A DNA stretch of 58,115 nucleotides from JALXCH01 sp964495805 (GTDB lineage: Bacteria; Calditrichota; Calditrichia; RBG-13-44-9), in contig CAZBWV010000006.1 of NCBI GenBank assembly GCA_964495805.1, forward strand, positions 1-58,115. Direction: 5' to 3'. This document shows positions 1 to 9,421 of this stretch, one piece after another. Made by a program: the position numbers and the translations under genes. Position 1 is the stretch's first letter, and every line of letters begins with the position of its first letter. The notes under the pieces are model-generated. The model was not told the DNA's origin and searched no databases. It was given only the letters and a program-made list of their open reading frames with translations.

Positions 1-1114
1 ACAGGATTTACAGGATTTAGCAGGATTAAATGAAATTTTTGATTTTTGGTGCAATCAACCAGATAGGTGAGTTTTATGGGCATATCATTAAAATTAAAAA
101 TGAATCCTGTTCCATCCTGTCCAATTTTTTTTTTCATGGCAATCTGGAAGGCAAAGAGACCCCTCGACTCCGCTGGTGCTTCGCTCGGGGTGACAAAAAG
201 CAGCCTGTCATTCCGACCGAGCCGAGACGAAGGTGAGGCGAGTGGAGGAATCTCAAGAGACCCCTCGGCTTCGCTGGCGCTCCGCTCGGGGTGACAGGAG
301 AGCCTGGTGTCATTCCGACTGGAGCGACGAACTCTGTGAGGAGCGGAATGGAGGAGTCTCATTAAAATTTTTTTAGACAGGATTTACAGGATTTAGCAGG
401 ATTAAATGAAATTTTTGATTTTTGGTGCAATCAACCGGGTAAGTGGGTTTACAGGCTATATCATTAAAATTAAAAAAGAATCCTGTTCCATCCTGTCTAT
501 CCTGTCCAATTTTTTTTCATGGCAAACCGGATGGGAAATGAGACCCCTCGACTTCGCTGGCGCTCCGCTCAGGGTGACAGGAGAGCCTAGTGTCATTCCG
601 ACTGGAGCGACGAACTCTGTGAGGAGCGGAATGGAGGAATCTCATTAAAATTTTTTTAGACAGGATTTACAGGATTTAGCAGGATTAAATGAAATTTTTG
701 ATTTTCGGTGCAACCAGGTAAGTGGGTTTACAGGCTATATCATTAAAATTAAAAAAGAATCCTGTTCCATCCTGTCTATCCTGTCCAGAAATTTTATTAG
801 CACAATCCGAATGGAAATGAGACCCCTCGACTTCGCTGGCGCTTCGCTCGGGGTGACAAAAAGCAGCCTGTCATTCCGACCGAGCCGAGACGAAGGCGAG
901 GCGAGTGGAGGAATCTCAAGAGACCCCTCGACTCCGCTAACGCTCCGCTCGGGGTGACACATCAGTTGGTTGTCATTCCGACTGGCGCGCCGAACTCTGT
1001 GAGGAGCGGAATGGAGGAATCTCATTAAAAAAATTTTAGACAGGATGAACAGGATTTTACAGGGTAAAATAAAAATCAATCAAAAAATCCTGTTCCATCC
1101 TGTGTAACCTGTCC
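1..1114. repeat. Mosaic array of long direct repeats, about 3.2 copies
   Basis: Copies begin near 1, 377 and 660, with a partial fourth from about 1040. Each copy opens with a head rich in ACAGGAT units and runs through a conserved AT-rich stretch into a tail rich in ATCCTGT units, so head and tail are inverted relative to each other. A module of the form GACCCCTCG...CGGGGTGACA follows, then one of the form TGTCATTCCGAC...GGAATCTC. Copies 1 and 3 carry an extra module (about 380 bp), copy 2 lacks it (about 283 bp). Short open frames cross the region but only follow the repeat and have no coding character. Similar GGGGTGACA and TCATTCCGAC modules are, from general experience, scattered between genes of many environmental bacteria. 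No gene is seen here. Confidence 0.9.
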
Positions 1115-1129
1115 CCCAAACGGTTTCCC

Positions 1130-2365
1130 CTACTCACCGGGAAGGAAGGTAACTTCCAGGAACTCCTTTTCCTCAAACATCTCCCGGGAGAGTTCAAAGA
1201 GCGACTCCCGGCTTACCGATTCTATTTTCTCGATCACCTCGTCCATGTCCAAAAACCGCTCCAGATAAATCTCCATTTTCGCCAGCCGACTCATTCGTTT
1301 GGCGGTGCTCTCCAGTCCCAGCACAAAATTTCCCTTTACCTGCGACTTCAACTGTTCCAGCTCCCGATGGGAAATGGGACGAACGGTGATCTTATGAAGT
1401 TCCTTTTTCAGCAACTGACGGGCTTTTTCCAGTTTTTTCTTTTCGGTACCCAGATAAATTCCCAGCAACCCTTCGTAGCGGTAAAAATCCAGAAAGGAGT
1501 AAATGGCGTATGCCAGTCCGTGCTTCTCGCGGATGTTCTGAAACAACCGGGAGCCCATTCCCACCCCTAACATGGTATTGAGCAAAAGCAACTCATACTT
1601 CCGGGGATGGTCGTAGGGAAGTGCCGAAGTACCCAGGCACAGGTGTGCCTGATTCACCGGACGCGAAAAGGTCAGGCTTCCCCGCCCGACTTCCTGCACC
1701 GGTTCCGGATCGCTGGAATTACCCTTCTCAGGCAGGTCGAAATAGCGTTCGCACAGCTCCACCAGTTCCTGATGTTCCAGACTCCCCGCCGCAGCAATGA
1801 CCATATTTTCCATGGCATAATGACGGCGGTAAAAAGAGAGCAACTGCTCACGGGTCAATTGACTGATGCTCTGCCTGGTACCCAGAATGGGAAATCCCAG
1901 ACTGTTGCGGGGAAATAGCTTTTCCACAAACACATCCTGGATGTATTCATCCGGGGTGTCCTCCACACTGCTAATTTCGTCCAGAATAACCTGACGCTCT
2001 TTCTCGAACTCTTCCGCGTCGAACACAGAATGACACACCATGTCCGAAAGCACCTCCACCGCCCGTGGAAGGTGTTCGTCCAGAATTTCGGCATAAAAGC
2101 AGGTCTGCTCCTTGCTGGTGAATGCATTCAGGTAACCACCTACGGACTCCAGACTGCGGGCAATTTCCAGCGCAGTGCGTTTCTCCGTACCCTTAAACAT
2201 CATGTGTTCCAGAAAATGCGCCACACCATTACAGCGCTCGTTTTCGTTGCGGGTACCGGATTTCACCCACACACCAATGGAGATGGAACGCACAGAAGGG
2301 ATTTTTTCGCTTACGATGGTTAGACCGTTGGGAAGTATTGTTTTGTTGTATTCCGAATAGACCAT
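1130..2365 (-). CDS. M16-family zinc peptidase (processing-peptidase-like)
   Basis: A 411-residue protein of the M16 family (PqqL / YmxG / mitochondrial processing peptidase beta type), which cleaves peptides or leader sequences using an inverted zinc site. The HxxEH signature is seen as H50, E53 and H54, and the distal glutamate falls at E130 in the ERQVILDEI segment, the expected spacing. One catalytic and one inactive half-domain of about 200 residues each fit the length. There is no signal peptide, so it is probably cytoplasmic. The ATG start has AGGA six bases upstream, and a promoter-like pair lies at 2393-2421. It follows polA on the same strand after 116 bases. The family call is secure; the substrate cannot be told. 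Confidence 0.92.
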   Translation of the reverse strand: MVYSEYNKTILPNGLTIVSEKIPSVRSISIGVWVKSGTRNENERCNGVAHFLEHMMFKGTEKRTALEIARSLESVGGYLNAFTSKEQTCFYAEILDEHLPRAVEVLSDMVCHSVFDAEEFEKERQVILDEISSVEDTPDEYIQDVFVEKLFPRNSLGFPILGTRQSISQLTREQLLSFYRRHYAMENMVIAAAGSLEHQELVELCERYFDLPEKGNSSDPEPVQEVGRGSLTFSRPVNQAHLCLGTSALPYDHPRKYELLLLNTMLGVGMGSRLFQNIREKHGLAYAIYSFLDFYRYEGLLGIYLGTEKKKLEKARQLLKKELHKITVRPISHRELEQLKSQVKGNFVLGLESTAKRMSRLAKMEIYLERFLDMDEVIEKIESVSRESLFELSREMFEEKEFLEVTFLPGE

Positions 2366-2392
2366 TTTTTTCCTGTATTCATGTGAGCGCCC

Positions 2393-2421
2393 AATTTAAA
2401 AAGGATTTTCCGGAATACCAA
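2393..2421 (-). promoter_or_regulatory. Putative sigma-70 promoter of the M16 peptidase gene
   Basis: Read on the minus strand: TTGGTA, 17 bases, TAAATT, ending 28 bases before the start codon. It lies in the gap after polA, so the peptidase may be transcribed on its own. Confidence 0.4.
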
Positions 2422-2481
2422 GCACCGCTTTTCGCAATTTTTTGGCTTTCTCCCCCGTCAATTATTTTCCCCTTTGCAATA

Positions 2482-5211
2482 TCAATGTGCTTCCAGCCAG
2501 TTCTTCCCCACCCCGATATCCACTTTAATGGGGACATCCATTTGAATGGCGTTTTCCATTTCATACTTCACCAATTCTTTTACCTGATCCAGTTCGCTGG
2601 CTTTTACTTCAAACACCAGTTCGTCGTGCACCTGAAGGATCATTCTGGTTTGCATGTTTTTCTCTTCCAGCCGCTTCTGGATGCGAATCATGGCCAGCTT
2701 AATCAGGTCTGCGGCGCTCCCCTGGATGGTGGTGTTAATGGCAATACGCTCGGCGTTCTGCCGGATGTTGGCATTTTTGCTGTCGATTTCCGGTATGTAG
2801 CGCCGACGATTCAAAATGGTGGTGACATACTTGTGTTGATGGGCAAAAGCGATGGTATGAATCATATAATCGTTTACCCGGGGGAAGCGGATGAAGTAGT
2901 TCTGGATGATTTCCGCCGCTTCTTCCGGCGAAATGCCCAGGCGGGAAGCCAATCCGTACTGAGAGATACCGTAAATGATGCCGAAATTTACCTCTTTGGC
3001 TTTGCGACGGTGTTCCGGGGTTACCATTTCGATGGGAATGTTAAAGATAGCGGCAGCGGTGCTGGCGTGGATGTCCTCCCCGCGCAGGAAAGCCTCACGC
3101 AGCGCCGGATCGCCGGACAGATGCGCCATCACCCGCAATTCAATCTGAGAGTAATCGGCACTCAGGATGTAGTCCTCCGGATTCTCCGGAATAAACGCAC
3201 GGCGGATTTTCCGCCCCAGTTCCCCACGGATGGGGATATTCTGCAAATTGGGATCGCTACTGGAAAGCCGACCCGTGGCAGTAACAGTTTGATTAAAAGA
3301 GGTATGCAACCGACCGGTACGCTTACTGATGAGGGAGGGCAATGCATCCACATAAGTGGATTTTAACTTGGCCAGCTTGCGGAATTCCAGAATCTTACCC
3401 ACCAGCGGATGCCGGGCATATTTTTCCAGAATGGATTCGGAGGTAGAATACTGCCCGGTGGGTGTTTTTTTAGGACGGCGATTGCCAAACTGTTTATGAA
3501 TCTCTAACTTTTCGAACAACACCTGCCCTAACTGCTGCGGAGAATTGATGTTGAATACCGTACCTGCTAACTGATAAATCTCTTCCTCTAACTTTTTCAG
3601 CTCCTGGCCCAGTTCCCGGGACATTTGCTTGAGAAAATCGACATCTAATTTCACCCCGTTGATTTCCATCTTCATCAGCACATGTACCAGAGGCATTTCC
3701 ACATCGACAAACAACTGGTAGGTTTCGGTTTCCTTCAGTTTTTGCTCAAGCAGTTCCTTCAGGCGCAATGTGATGTCCGCATCCTCGCAAGCGTACCGAT
3801 ACACCTGCTGCACCGGAATATCCATCATGTTTTTCTGATTTTTCCCTTTCTTTCCGATAAGCTTTTCGATGGGGATCATGCGGTAGTTCAGGTACACCTC
3901 CGCCAGGTAGTCCAGGTTGTGCTGTCGGGTCCCGGGGCTGATCAGGTAATGCGCCACCATGGTATCGAAAGCGATACCACGCAGCGAAATACCATGCTGC
4001 CAGAGCATCAATCCATCAAACTTGATATTTTGACCACCCTTGTGCAATTTCTCAGATTCAAAAAGTGGCTTCAGCTTTTCCAGGACCTCCGCATCCCGAA
4101 AGTCGCTATCGGGATGATTGAGCGGTACATAGTAAGCCTGAAACGGCTTCAGAGCAAAAGATAGTCCGATGATACTGGATTCGAATACATTTAGTCCGGT
4201 GGTTTCGGTATCGAACACCCAGAAGGGTTGGTTTTGGAGTTGTTCCACCAGCTTATTTAATTTTTCGGCACTATCCACCAGCACATATTCCTGCTGCACC
4301 TGATGGATGTCCCGGGTTTTCACATCTTCCTTGCCCACCAGTTCAGCCAGGCGGTCTTTCAGCTTGCGGAATTCCAGTTCGTCGAACAGTTGCATCAGGG
4401 TGTCCACGTCCGGTTCGCCCACTTTCATTTCCTCAAAATTCACCTCCAGCGGCACCTGCGTGTCGATGGTCACCAGTTCGCGGGACAGATACGCCAGTTC
4501 CCTGCCTTCTTCTAACTTTTTCCTCCAGGACGGTTTGCTAACCTTATCCAGATTAGCATACAGATTATCCAGGGAGCCAAACTGGCGGAGCAATTCCAGC
4601 GCGGTTTTTTCTCCAATACCGGGCACCCCGGGGATGTTGTCGCTTTTATCCCCCACCAGCGCCAGAAAATCCACCACCTGCTCCGGCTTCAGGCCATATT
4701 TTTTCTCCACCACTTCAGGATCGAAAATTTCCACATCCTTACCCGGACGAATGACGTACATTTTGATGAACGGCGTCAGCAACTGCATAAAATCCTTGTC
4801 TCCGGTCACCATGTAAGTTTCGATGCCTTTTGCTTCCGCCTGTTTGGCAAGGGTGGCAATCACATCGTCCGCTTCATAACCCGCCTTCTCAATCACCGGG
4901 ATGCGGAAAGCTTGCAGCAATTCCACCAGTTTGGGGAACTGGTCGGACATCTCCTCGGGCATTTTCTCCCGGGTGGCTTTGTATTCTTTGTATCGATGGT
5001 GCCGAAAAGTGGGCTCCCTGGTATCGAATACCACCGCCAGATAATCCGGCTTCTCTTCGAACAGAATTTTAAACAGACTATTGATAAACCCGTACAGAGC
5101 GGAGGTATTCTCACCCCGGGAGTTAATCAGCGGATTGCGAATAAAAGCAAAATAAGAGCGGTAAAACAGTGCCGAGCCGTCGATCAGGAAAAGGCGTTTC
5201 CGGGCGTTCAT
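2482..5211 (-). CDS. polA: DNA polymerase I (5'-nuclease, proofreading and polymerase domains)
   Basis: A full three-domain family A polymerase of 909 residues, for Okazaki-fragment processing and repair synthesis. The 5'-nuclease domain (about 1-290) carries GDKDFMQLL and GDKSDNIPG. The 3'-5' exonuclease (about 315-500) keeps its metal ligands D334 and E336 in FDTETTG and has YACEDAD, so proofreading looks active. The polymerase domain has motif A (DYSQIELR, D686), the O-helix (RRKAKEVNFGIIYG) and motif C (VHDE, D863). I placed the start at the ATG at 5211: it begins MNARKRLFLIDGS as family members do, has GAGGA upstream, and lies downstream of a promoter at 5239-5266. The frame stays open 20 codons further to 5271, but that start would lie upstream of the promoter. 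Nothing unusual was seen. Confidence 0.96.
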   Translation of the reverse strand: MNARKRLFLIDGSALFYRSYFAFIRNPLINSRGENTSALYGFINSLFKILFEEKPDYLAVVFDTREPTFRHHRYKEYKATREKMPEEMSDQFPKLVELLQAFRIPVIEKAGYEADDVIATLAKQAEAKGIETYMVTGDKDFMQLLTPFIKMYVIRPGKDVEIFDPEVVEKKYGLKPEQVVDFLALVGDKSDNIPGVPGIGEKTALELLRQFGSLDNLYANLDKVSKPSWRKKLEEGRELAYLSRELVTIDTQVPLEVNFEEMKVGEPDVDTLMQLFDELEFRKLKDRLAELVGKEDVKTRDIHQVQQEYVLVDSAEKLNKLVEQLQNQPFWVFDTETTGLNVFESSIIGLSFALKPFQAYYVPLNHPDSDFRDAEVLEKLKPLFESEKLHKGGQNIKFDGLMLWQHGISLRGIAFDTMVAHYLISPGTRQHNLDYLAEVYLNYRMIPIEKLIGKKGKNQKNMMDIPVQQVYRYACEDADITLRLKELLEQKLKETETYQLFVDVEMPLVHVLMKMEINGVKLDVDFLKQMSRELGQELKKLEEEIYQLAGTVFNINSPQQLGQVLFEKLEIHKQFGNRRPKKTPTGQYSTSESILEKYARHPLVGKILEFRKLAKLKSTYVDALPSLISKRTGRLHTSFNQTVTATGRLSSSDPNLQNIPIRGELGRKIRRAFIPENPEDYILSADYSQIELRVMAHLSGDPALREAFLRGEDIHASTAAAIFNIPIEMVTPEHRRKAKEVNFGIIYGISQYGLASRLGISPEEAAEIIQNYFIRFPRVNDYMIHTIAFAHQHKYVTTILNRRRYIPEIDSKNANIRQNAERIAINTTIQGSAADLIKLAMIRIQKRLEEKNMQTRMILQVHDELVFEVKASELDQVKELVKYEMENAIQMDVPIKVDIGVGKNWLEAH

Positions 5212-5238
5212 GGTTCGTCCTCGCATCAATTTTTCATA

Positions 5239-5266
5239 AATATAATGGAAAACCGGAGCGGAGCAA
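5239..5266 (-). promoter_or_regulatory. Putative sigma-70 promoter of polA
   Basis: On the minus strand: TTGCTC, 16 bases, TATATT. Transcription would begin near 5232, which leaves the ATG at 5211 as the sensible polA start. Confidence 0.5.
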
Positions 5267-5533
5267 ACCAAAAGTTAGCGGTTTTTCAGGATGCACAAAT
5301 CCGGCTTACTAAATTGGCTGCGGAGAATGTGCCGATTCCGCCTTTTTGTTTACATAGTTGCGCACCGGGATGGTGAACTCATTCAATGGTGAACGGAGCG
5401 GTTTTCCGAAAACGATGCAGTACCGCAAATCGAAATAAAATCCTAACATCCCCATTTGCCCATTCCATTCGACAACAGGATGAATTTAATCTGATTTCGA
5501 TTATCCCGTTCCGGGAATCTTATTCAAAAAGGC

Positions 5534-5561
5534 TTGATTTTGAGGGATTAATGTCTAAATT
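5534..5561 (+). promoter_or_regulatory. Possible promoter of citrate synthase
   Basis: TTGATT, 16 bases, TAAATT, about 45 bases before the start codon. The spacing is a base short of the form seen at most other promoters here, so this is tentative. Confidence 0.3.
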
Positions 5562-5605
5562 ACTCCTGTTAAAATAAACAACGAAAAGAGAGAAAGGGCA
5601 GAACT

Positions 5606-6952
5606 ATGAGTCAGGAGTTGATTAACTATCTCGCTGATCAGTTGATGAAGACCGCACCGATTGACCGCGAGTTGTACACCAGATATCAGGTAAAGCGCGG
5701 TCTTCGCAACGAGGACGGTTCTGGCGTTCTGGTTGGTCTGACGAAAATTTCCAGCGTCATCGGGTTCAAGAAAGTGGACGAAGAGGTTGTGCCCACCGAG
5801 GGAGAACTGTACTACCGCGGAATCAACATCCGCGAACTGGTGAATGGCATCCAGAAAGAGAAACGCCATGGTTTTCCGGAAGTGATTTACCTTTTGCTGT
5901 TTGGCAAACTCCCCAACCGCAAGGAACTGAGTGATTTCGAAGAATATATGAAACCACTCATCGGACTGCCTCCGGGTCTGAACGAAACCACCATCCTGCA
6001 GTTTCCCAGTCCCAGCGTCATGAACAAATTGCAGCGGGTCATTCTGGTACTGTACGGGCTGGATCCCAATCCGGACGACATCTCCATTCCCAACGTCATC
6101 CGGCAAAGCCTGAGCCTGATCGCCAAATTCCCCATCATTATTGCCTATTCCTACCAGGCCATGCGGCACAAGCTGTTCGGTGAATCGCTGTTTGTGCATC
6201 CGCCCAATCCCAACCTGTGCTGCGGAGAAAACTTCCTGTACATGCTGCGCCCGGACACGAAATATTCCGAGCTGGAAGCGGACATTCTGGATCTGGCACT
6301 GATTTTACATGCGGAACACGGCGGCGGTAACAACTCCACATTCACCACCCACGTGGTCACCTCCAGCCACACCGATACCTACTCAGCCATTGCCGCAGCC
6401 GTCGGTTCGCTGAAAGGTCCGTTGCACGGCGCCGCTAACGCCTCGGTGATGGACATGATGGCAGACATCAAAGAGCATGTAAAGGATTGGAAGGATGAGG
6501 AGGAAGTCGCCCACTACGTGGAGAAAATTTTGCGGAAAGAAGCACACGACCGTACCGGACTGGTGTACGGCATGGGGCATGCGGTGTACACCAAGTCCGA
6601 CCCCCGCGCATTGATTCTGCGGGATAAAGCCGGGGAGCTGGCCAAAGTAAAGGGACGCTGGGATGAGTACCAGCTTTATCGGAACGTGGAGAAGGTCACT
6701 CCAGGCCTGTTCCAGAAAGTGAAAAAGAGCAATAAAGTCATCTCCGCTAACGTGGATTTCTATTCCGGATTTGTGTACGACATGCTGGGATTCCCGCGAG
6801 AAATTTACACGCCGTTGTTTGCCATGGCACGGGTGGTTGGCTGGAGCGCCCATCGTATCGAGGAGTTGATCAATGGACGGCGCATCATTCGCCCGGCGTA
6901 CAAAAGTGTGGCTGAACCGCAAAAGTACATCCCGCTGGACGAACGGGAATAA
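5606..6952 (+). CDS. gltA: Citrate synthase
   Basis: Condenses acetyl-CoA and oxaloacetate to citrate, the entry step of the TCA cycle. The 448-residue length and motifs fit the large (Si) type. Active-site residues are visible: H238 in HAEHGGGNN, H274 in GPLHGAAN, H325 in GMGHAVY and D384 in DFYSG. The GMGHAVY...SDPR segment, with Ala after the catalytic His, resembles the animal mitochondrial form more than the GFGHRVY of E. coli. The ATG has a purine-rich AAAGGG site upstream. It is a single-gene unit: divergent from polA, ended by a strong hairpin terminator at 6981-7011. Confidence in function is high; the exact family (citrate versus methylcitrate synthase) favours citrate synthase but is not proven. 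Confidence 0.92.
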   Translation: MSQELINYLADQLMKTAPIDRELYTRYQVKRGLRNEDGSGVLVGLTKISSVIGFKKVDEEVVPTEGELYYRGINIRELVNGIQKEKRHGFPEVIYLLLFGKLPNRKELSDFEEYMKPLIGLPPGLNETTILQFPSPSVMNKLQRVILVLYGLDPNPDDISIPNVIRQSLSLIAKFPIIIAYSYQAMRHKLFGESLFVHPPNPNLCCGENFLYMLRPDTKYSELEADILDLALILHAEHGGGNNSTFTTHVVTSSHTDTYSAIAAAVGSLKGPLHGAANASVMDMMADIKEHVKDWKDEEEVAHYVEKILRKEAHDRTGLVYGMGHAVYTKSDPRALILRDKAGELAKVKGRWDEYQLYRNVEKVTPGLFQKVKKSNKVISANVDFYSGFVYDMLGFPREIYTPLFAMARVVGWSAHRIEELINGRRIIRPAYKSVAEPQKYIPLDERE

Positions 6953-6980
6953 CCTTTTTGAAATTCGGATAACTTCTCCT

Positions 6981-7011
6981 TCCCCGGCCATTTCCGGTCG
7001 GGGATTTTTTT
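6981..7011 (+). terminator. Rho-independent terminator of citrate synthase
   Basis: A 9-base-pair stem (TCCCCGGCC against GGTCGGGGA, with one G-U pair) and a five-base loop, followed at once by seven T residues. Confidence 0.85.
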
Positions 7012-7105
7012 ATTGACCGATTTCACAGCAGGTAATGAGATTCAGATGGCATCAGATTGAACTTCGAACAAGGTGAGGAAAATCAACGGAAATCGGACTG
7101 CGGCT

Positions 7106-8092
7106 TCAGGAACGCACCAGAGTTTTCAACACCTCCACCTCTCCCAATCCCACACTGCGCACCGGATACCGGGTGAACAAAAATTGGAAGTAGCTTTCTA
7201 ACTTGTTCATGTACCGTTCCACCTGTTCTGCGGTTTTGTTGTATTTGGAACCCCCCGGCATCAGCTCGTTGGAATGGAACATCATATTCAGCACTCGTAC
7301 TCCACGGTGAATCTGCGTTTCGGTAAGCAATTTCATCTCTTCCAGTGTGGCGTAGGAAGGGCGCAACCAGACCAGATTGGTGCGGAACAAGAAACGGATC
7401 GCCTTGCGCAGTCCCCAGTCCGGTAAATAGATATACTTGCGGGCCAGAAATTCCGGAATGGGACGCGTAAATCCGACGGTGATGGGTACCTCCAGAACGC
7501 TGGAAGTACCGCTCCGGGTCATGTCCCGATAATTCAGATGGTAAGGATGTTCACTCTCCAGCAAACCAAAATCAGGCTCGTACGGTTTATTGGCCAGGCG
7601 GTAAGGTACCACACTGCTGTCCACCGCATAATTCAACGATTCCAAAATGGGAATAAACGATTCGTTAAATCCGTAGCGTCCCGCCCGATAGGAAAGCGGT
7701 GCATGGTCAAACTTTTCGGCAATTTCCTGAGTCAGAACCTGAAGCTTGCGGAATTGCAATTCCTCGGGCAAATTGTGGGCAAACGTATTTTCGATGGTCA
7801 ATTCTTCGTCGTAGGGGGGATTGCACCAGGGATGGAGGTGAGCGCCAATTTCGGCCAACCCTTCGTTGCGGTACCGCTTCAGAATTTCCACCGCCCGGGG
7901 ATCGTGCACCACCGGATAATCAATCAGGTAGGTTATCTTCAACCCATACTTGCGCGCCAGTTGATGAAGCGGTTCCAGATAAGTAATATTGTTTACCGAG
8001 CACCCGGGATGACGCTTGAACCCTTTTCCCCACTCCATTTCCTCTTCGGTATCCACGGAAATAATGAAATAAATATCCTGCTGGTTGCTCAA
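7106..8092 (-). CDS. WalW-type polysaccharide deacetylase-like protein
   Basis: A 328-residue carbohydrate esterase 4-like protein. The fold's hallmarks are SVDTEEE (D14) near the N terminus, IGAHLHPW (H86, H88), YRAGRYG and a late HSNELMPGG, the pattern of the WalW branch found in surface-polysaccharide loci. It probably removes acetyl groups from a glycan, though no secretion signal is seen, so it may act in the cytoplasm. The start is a TTG at 8092, one base after the TGA of the glycosyltransferase upstream, with AGGAG ten bases before it; the next ATG would remove the catalytic Asp. The close coupling to a GT4 enzyme supports a glycan role. The exact substrate is unknown. Confidence 0.8.
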   Translation of the reverse strand: MSNQQDIYFIISVDTEEEMEWGKGFKRHPGCSVNNITYLEPLHQLARKYGLKITYLIDYPVVHDPRAVEILKRYRNEGLAEIGAHLHPWCNPPYDEELTIENTFAHNLPEELQFRKLQVLTQEIAEKFDHAPLSYRAGRYGFNESFIPILESLNYAVDSSVVPYRLANKPYEPDFGLLESEHPYHLNYRDMTRSGTSSVLEVPITVGFTRPIPEFLARKYIYLPDWGLRKAIRFLFRTNLVWLRPSYATLEEMKLLTETQIHRGVRVLNMMFHSNELMPGGSKYNKTAEQVERYMNKLESYFQFLFTRYPVRSVGLGEVEVLKTLVRS

Positions 8093-8093
8093 T

Positions 8094-9257
8094 TCAATCA
8101 GGCTCCTGAATTTTATCGATCAGCTCCAGGTATTTTCGTTTCATGGTCTGACCGGAAAAAAGTTTCTCCGCCCTTTCCCGCGAATTTTTTGCCAGCATGT
8201 TGAGCATTTCCGGATACTGGTACAAATATTTAATGCGTTCGGCCAGGGCTGTAGGGTTTCGGGAAGGCACCAGAAATCCGTTCACACCGTTTTCCACCAA
8301 TTCCGGATTGCCTCCCACATCCGTGGCAATCACCGGTAAACCGCTGGCCATTGCCTCGATAATGGCAATGGAGAGCCCTTCGGACAGACTGGTGTTCAGA
8401 TATACATCCATGGCGTTCAGAACGGGACGCACATCTAACTGGGGTGCAAGAAAATGAATCCGATTGGTTAATCCCATTCCGGTAACCATTTCTTTAATCT
8501 GATGGGTATAACTACCGGGATGCTCGGAATTTTCAAACTTCCCTAACACCACCAAATGCAAATCGGGAATATCCTCTTTGAGCAGGTTGACCGTCTCCAC
8601 CATCATTCCTACATTTTTCACCGGAACCACCCGGCAAACCGACCCTAACACAAAAGCATTCGGGGGTAATCCCAGTTTTTCTCTTGTGGATTGCCTTAAC
8701 TCCGGTAAAGGGCGAAATCGATCAATATCCACCCCATTGTAAATAACCTCAATTTTGTCCTCGGGAATTTTCCATTCCACATTAAGGAACAGATAACCGG
8801 CATGTGAGACGGTGACCGCCCGGGCAACCAGTTTTCCCACACCAATCTGAAGTCCTTTTCTCAACGTTTTTTGCAACCAGCGTTCGGATTTAATCCGGGA
8901 ATAGAACTCCAGTCCGTGTTGAATATGAATCCGCGCTTTAATTCCCGTAACGGCAGCAGGGACAATTCCTTCCACAAAAGTGCTGTAATTATTGGTAAAC
9001 ACCACCTGAATCTCGTGCTCTTTTAACCTGCGCGCAATTTCCCGAAAAAGCCCTAAATCGTATCCGGCTTTATGATGAAAAGTGATGGTTTTTATATGAG
9101 GTTTCAACAGTTTATCCGTTTCGTGCCGGATATCTTCCAGAATAAACACATAGACATCGTGAACATCAGATAATTTATTTGCCAGATCGATGACAAATCG
9201 TTCCACACCCGCCACACTCAGTTTCCGGACAAAAATCGCAATTTTCTTTTGCTCCAT
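8094..9257 (-). CDS. Glycosyltransferase family 4
   Basis: A 387-residue GT-B retaining glycosyltransferase. The N-terminal half is a Rossmann-like acceptor domain (LSVAGVERFVIDLA). The C-terminal half has the family signature: VCRVVPVKNVG around residue 210, the EX7E motif in EGLSIAIIEAMA, then GLPVIATDVGGN and the conserved ENGVNGFLV. It would transfer a sugar from a nucleotide donor to a lipid-linked or other acceptor on the inner face of the membrane. It forms a two-gene unit with the deacetylase that follows. A GAGG lies 14 bases before the ATG, rather far for a ribosome site. This pair is separate from the large polysaccharide locus. Confidence 0.9.
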   Translation of the reverse strand: MEQKKIAIFVRKLSVAGVERFVIDLANKLSDVHDVYVFILEDIRHETDKLLKPHIKTITFHHKAGYDLGLFREIARRLKEHEIQVVFTNNYSTFVEGIVPAAVTGIKARIHIQHGLEFYSRIKSERWLQKTLRKGLQIGVGKLVARAVTVSHAGYLFLNVEWKIPEDKIEVIYNGVDIDRFRPLPELRQSTREKLGLPPNAFVLGSVCRVVPVKNVGMMVETVNLLKEDIPDLHLVVLGKFENSEHPGSYTHQIKEMVTGMGLTNRIHFLAPQLDVRPVLNAMDVYLNTSLSEGLSIAIIEAMASGLPVIATDVGGNPELVENGVNGFLVPSRNPTALAERIKYLYQYPEMLNMLAKNSRERAEKLFSGQTMKRKYLELIDKIQEPD

Positions 9258-9360
9258 GGACAGTCGAGTTCCTCAATTTGAGCCGATGGATTTTAACATG
9301 CCAAAATAACACGGAATAAAAATCCCCCATGTGGTATCAGTCACAGACATCACAACCCAT

Positions 9361-9399
9361 AAAAAAAAAGCAGCAGACCGATTCGAGTCGATCTGCTGC
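9361..9399 (-). terminator. Rho-independent terminator of apgM
   Basis: On the minus strand GCAGCAGA pairs with TCTGCTGC around an imperfectly paired middle, followed by nine T residues. It sits 23 bases after the apgM stop codon. Confidence 0.85.
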
Positions 9400-9421
9400 C
9401 GGGAGAATGTTCCCACAGCAT

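Larger units (their letters stand above)
5212..5605. other. Intergenic region between divergent polA and citrate synthase
   Basis: 394 bases without a convincing gene. It holds the polA promoter and a weaker candidate for citrate synthase. A 63-codon open frame at 5386-5577 has no ribosome site or recognisable sequence and was not called. A 9-base direct repeat ATGGTGAAC occurs twice near 5370-5393; nothing else stands out. Confidence 0.6.

Noticed and set aside
30..1079. Several short open frames in the left-end repeats
   Set aside because: They repeat with the repeat copies, end at different places in each copy and run through the inverted modules; no coding signs.
1..1114. Possible CRISPR array
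   Set aside because: Units are about 280-380 bp and mosaic, without short regular repeats and unique spacers; no cas genes nearby.
2338..3366. 342-codon open frame opposite polA
   Set aside because: It is the complement of a highly conserved polymerase region, has no ribosome site and no recognisable domain; a codon-usage shadow.
5386..5577. 63-codon open frame before citrate synthase
   Set aside because: No ribosome site, no family resemblance, and it covers the candidate promoter.
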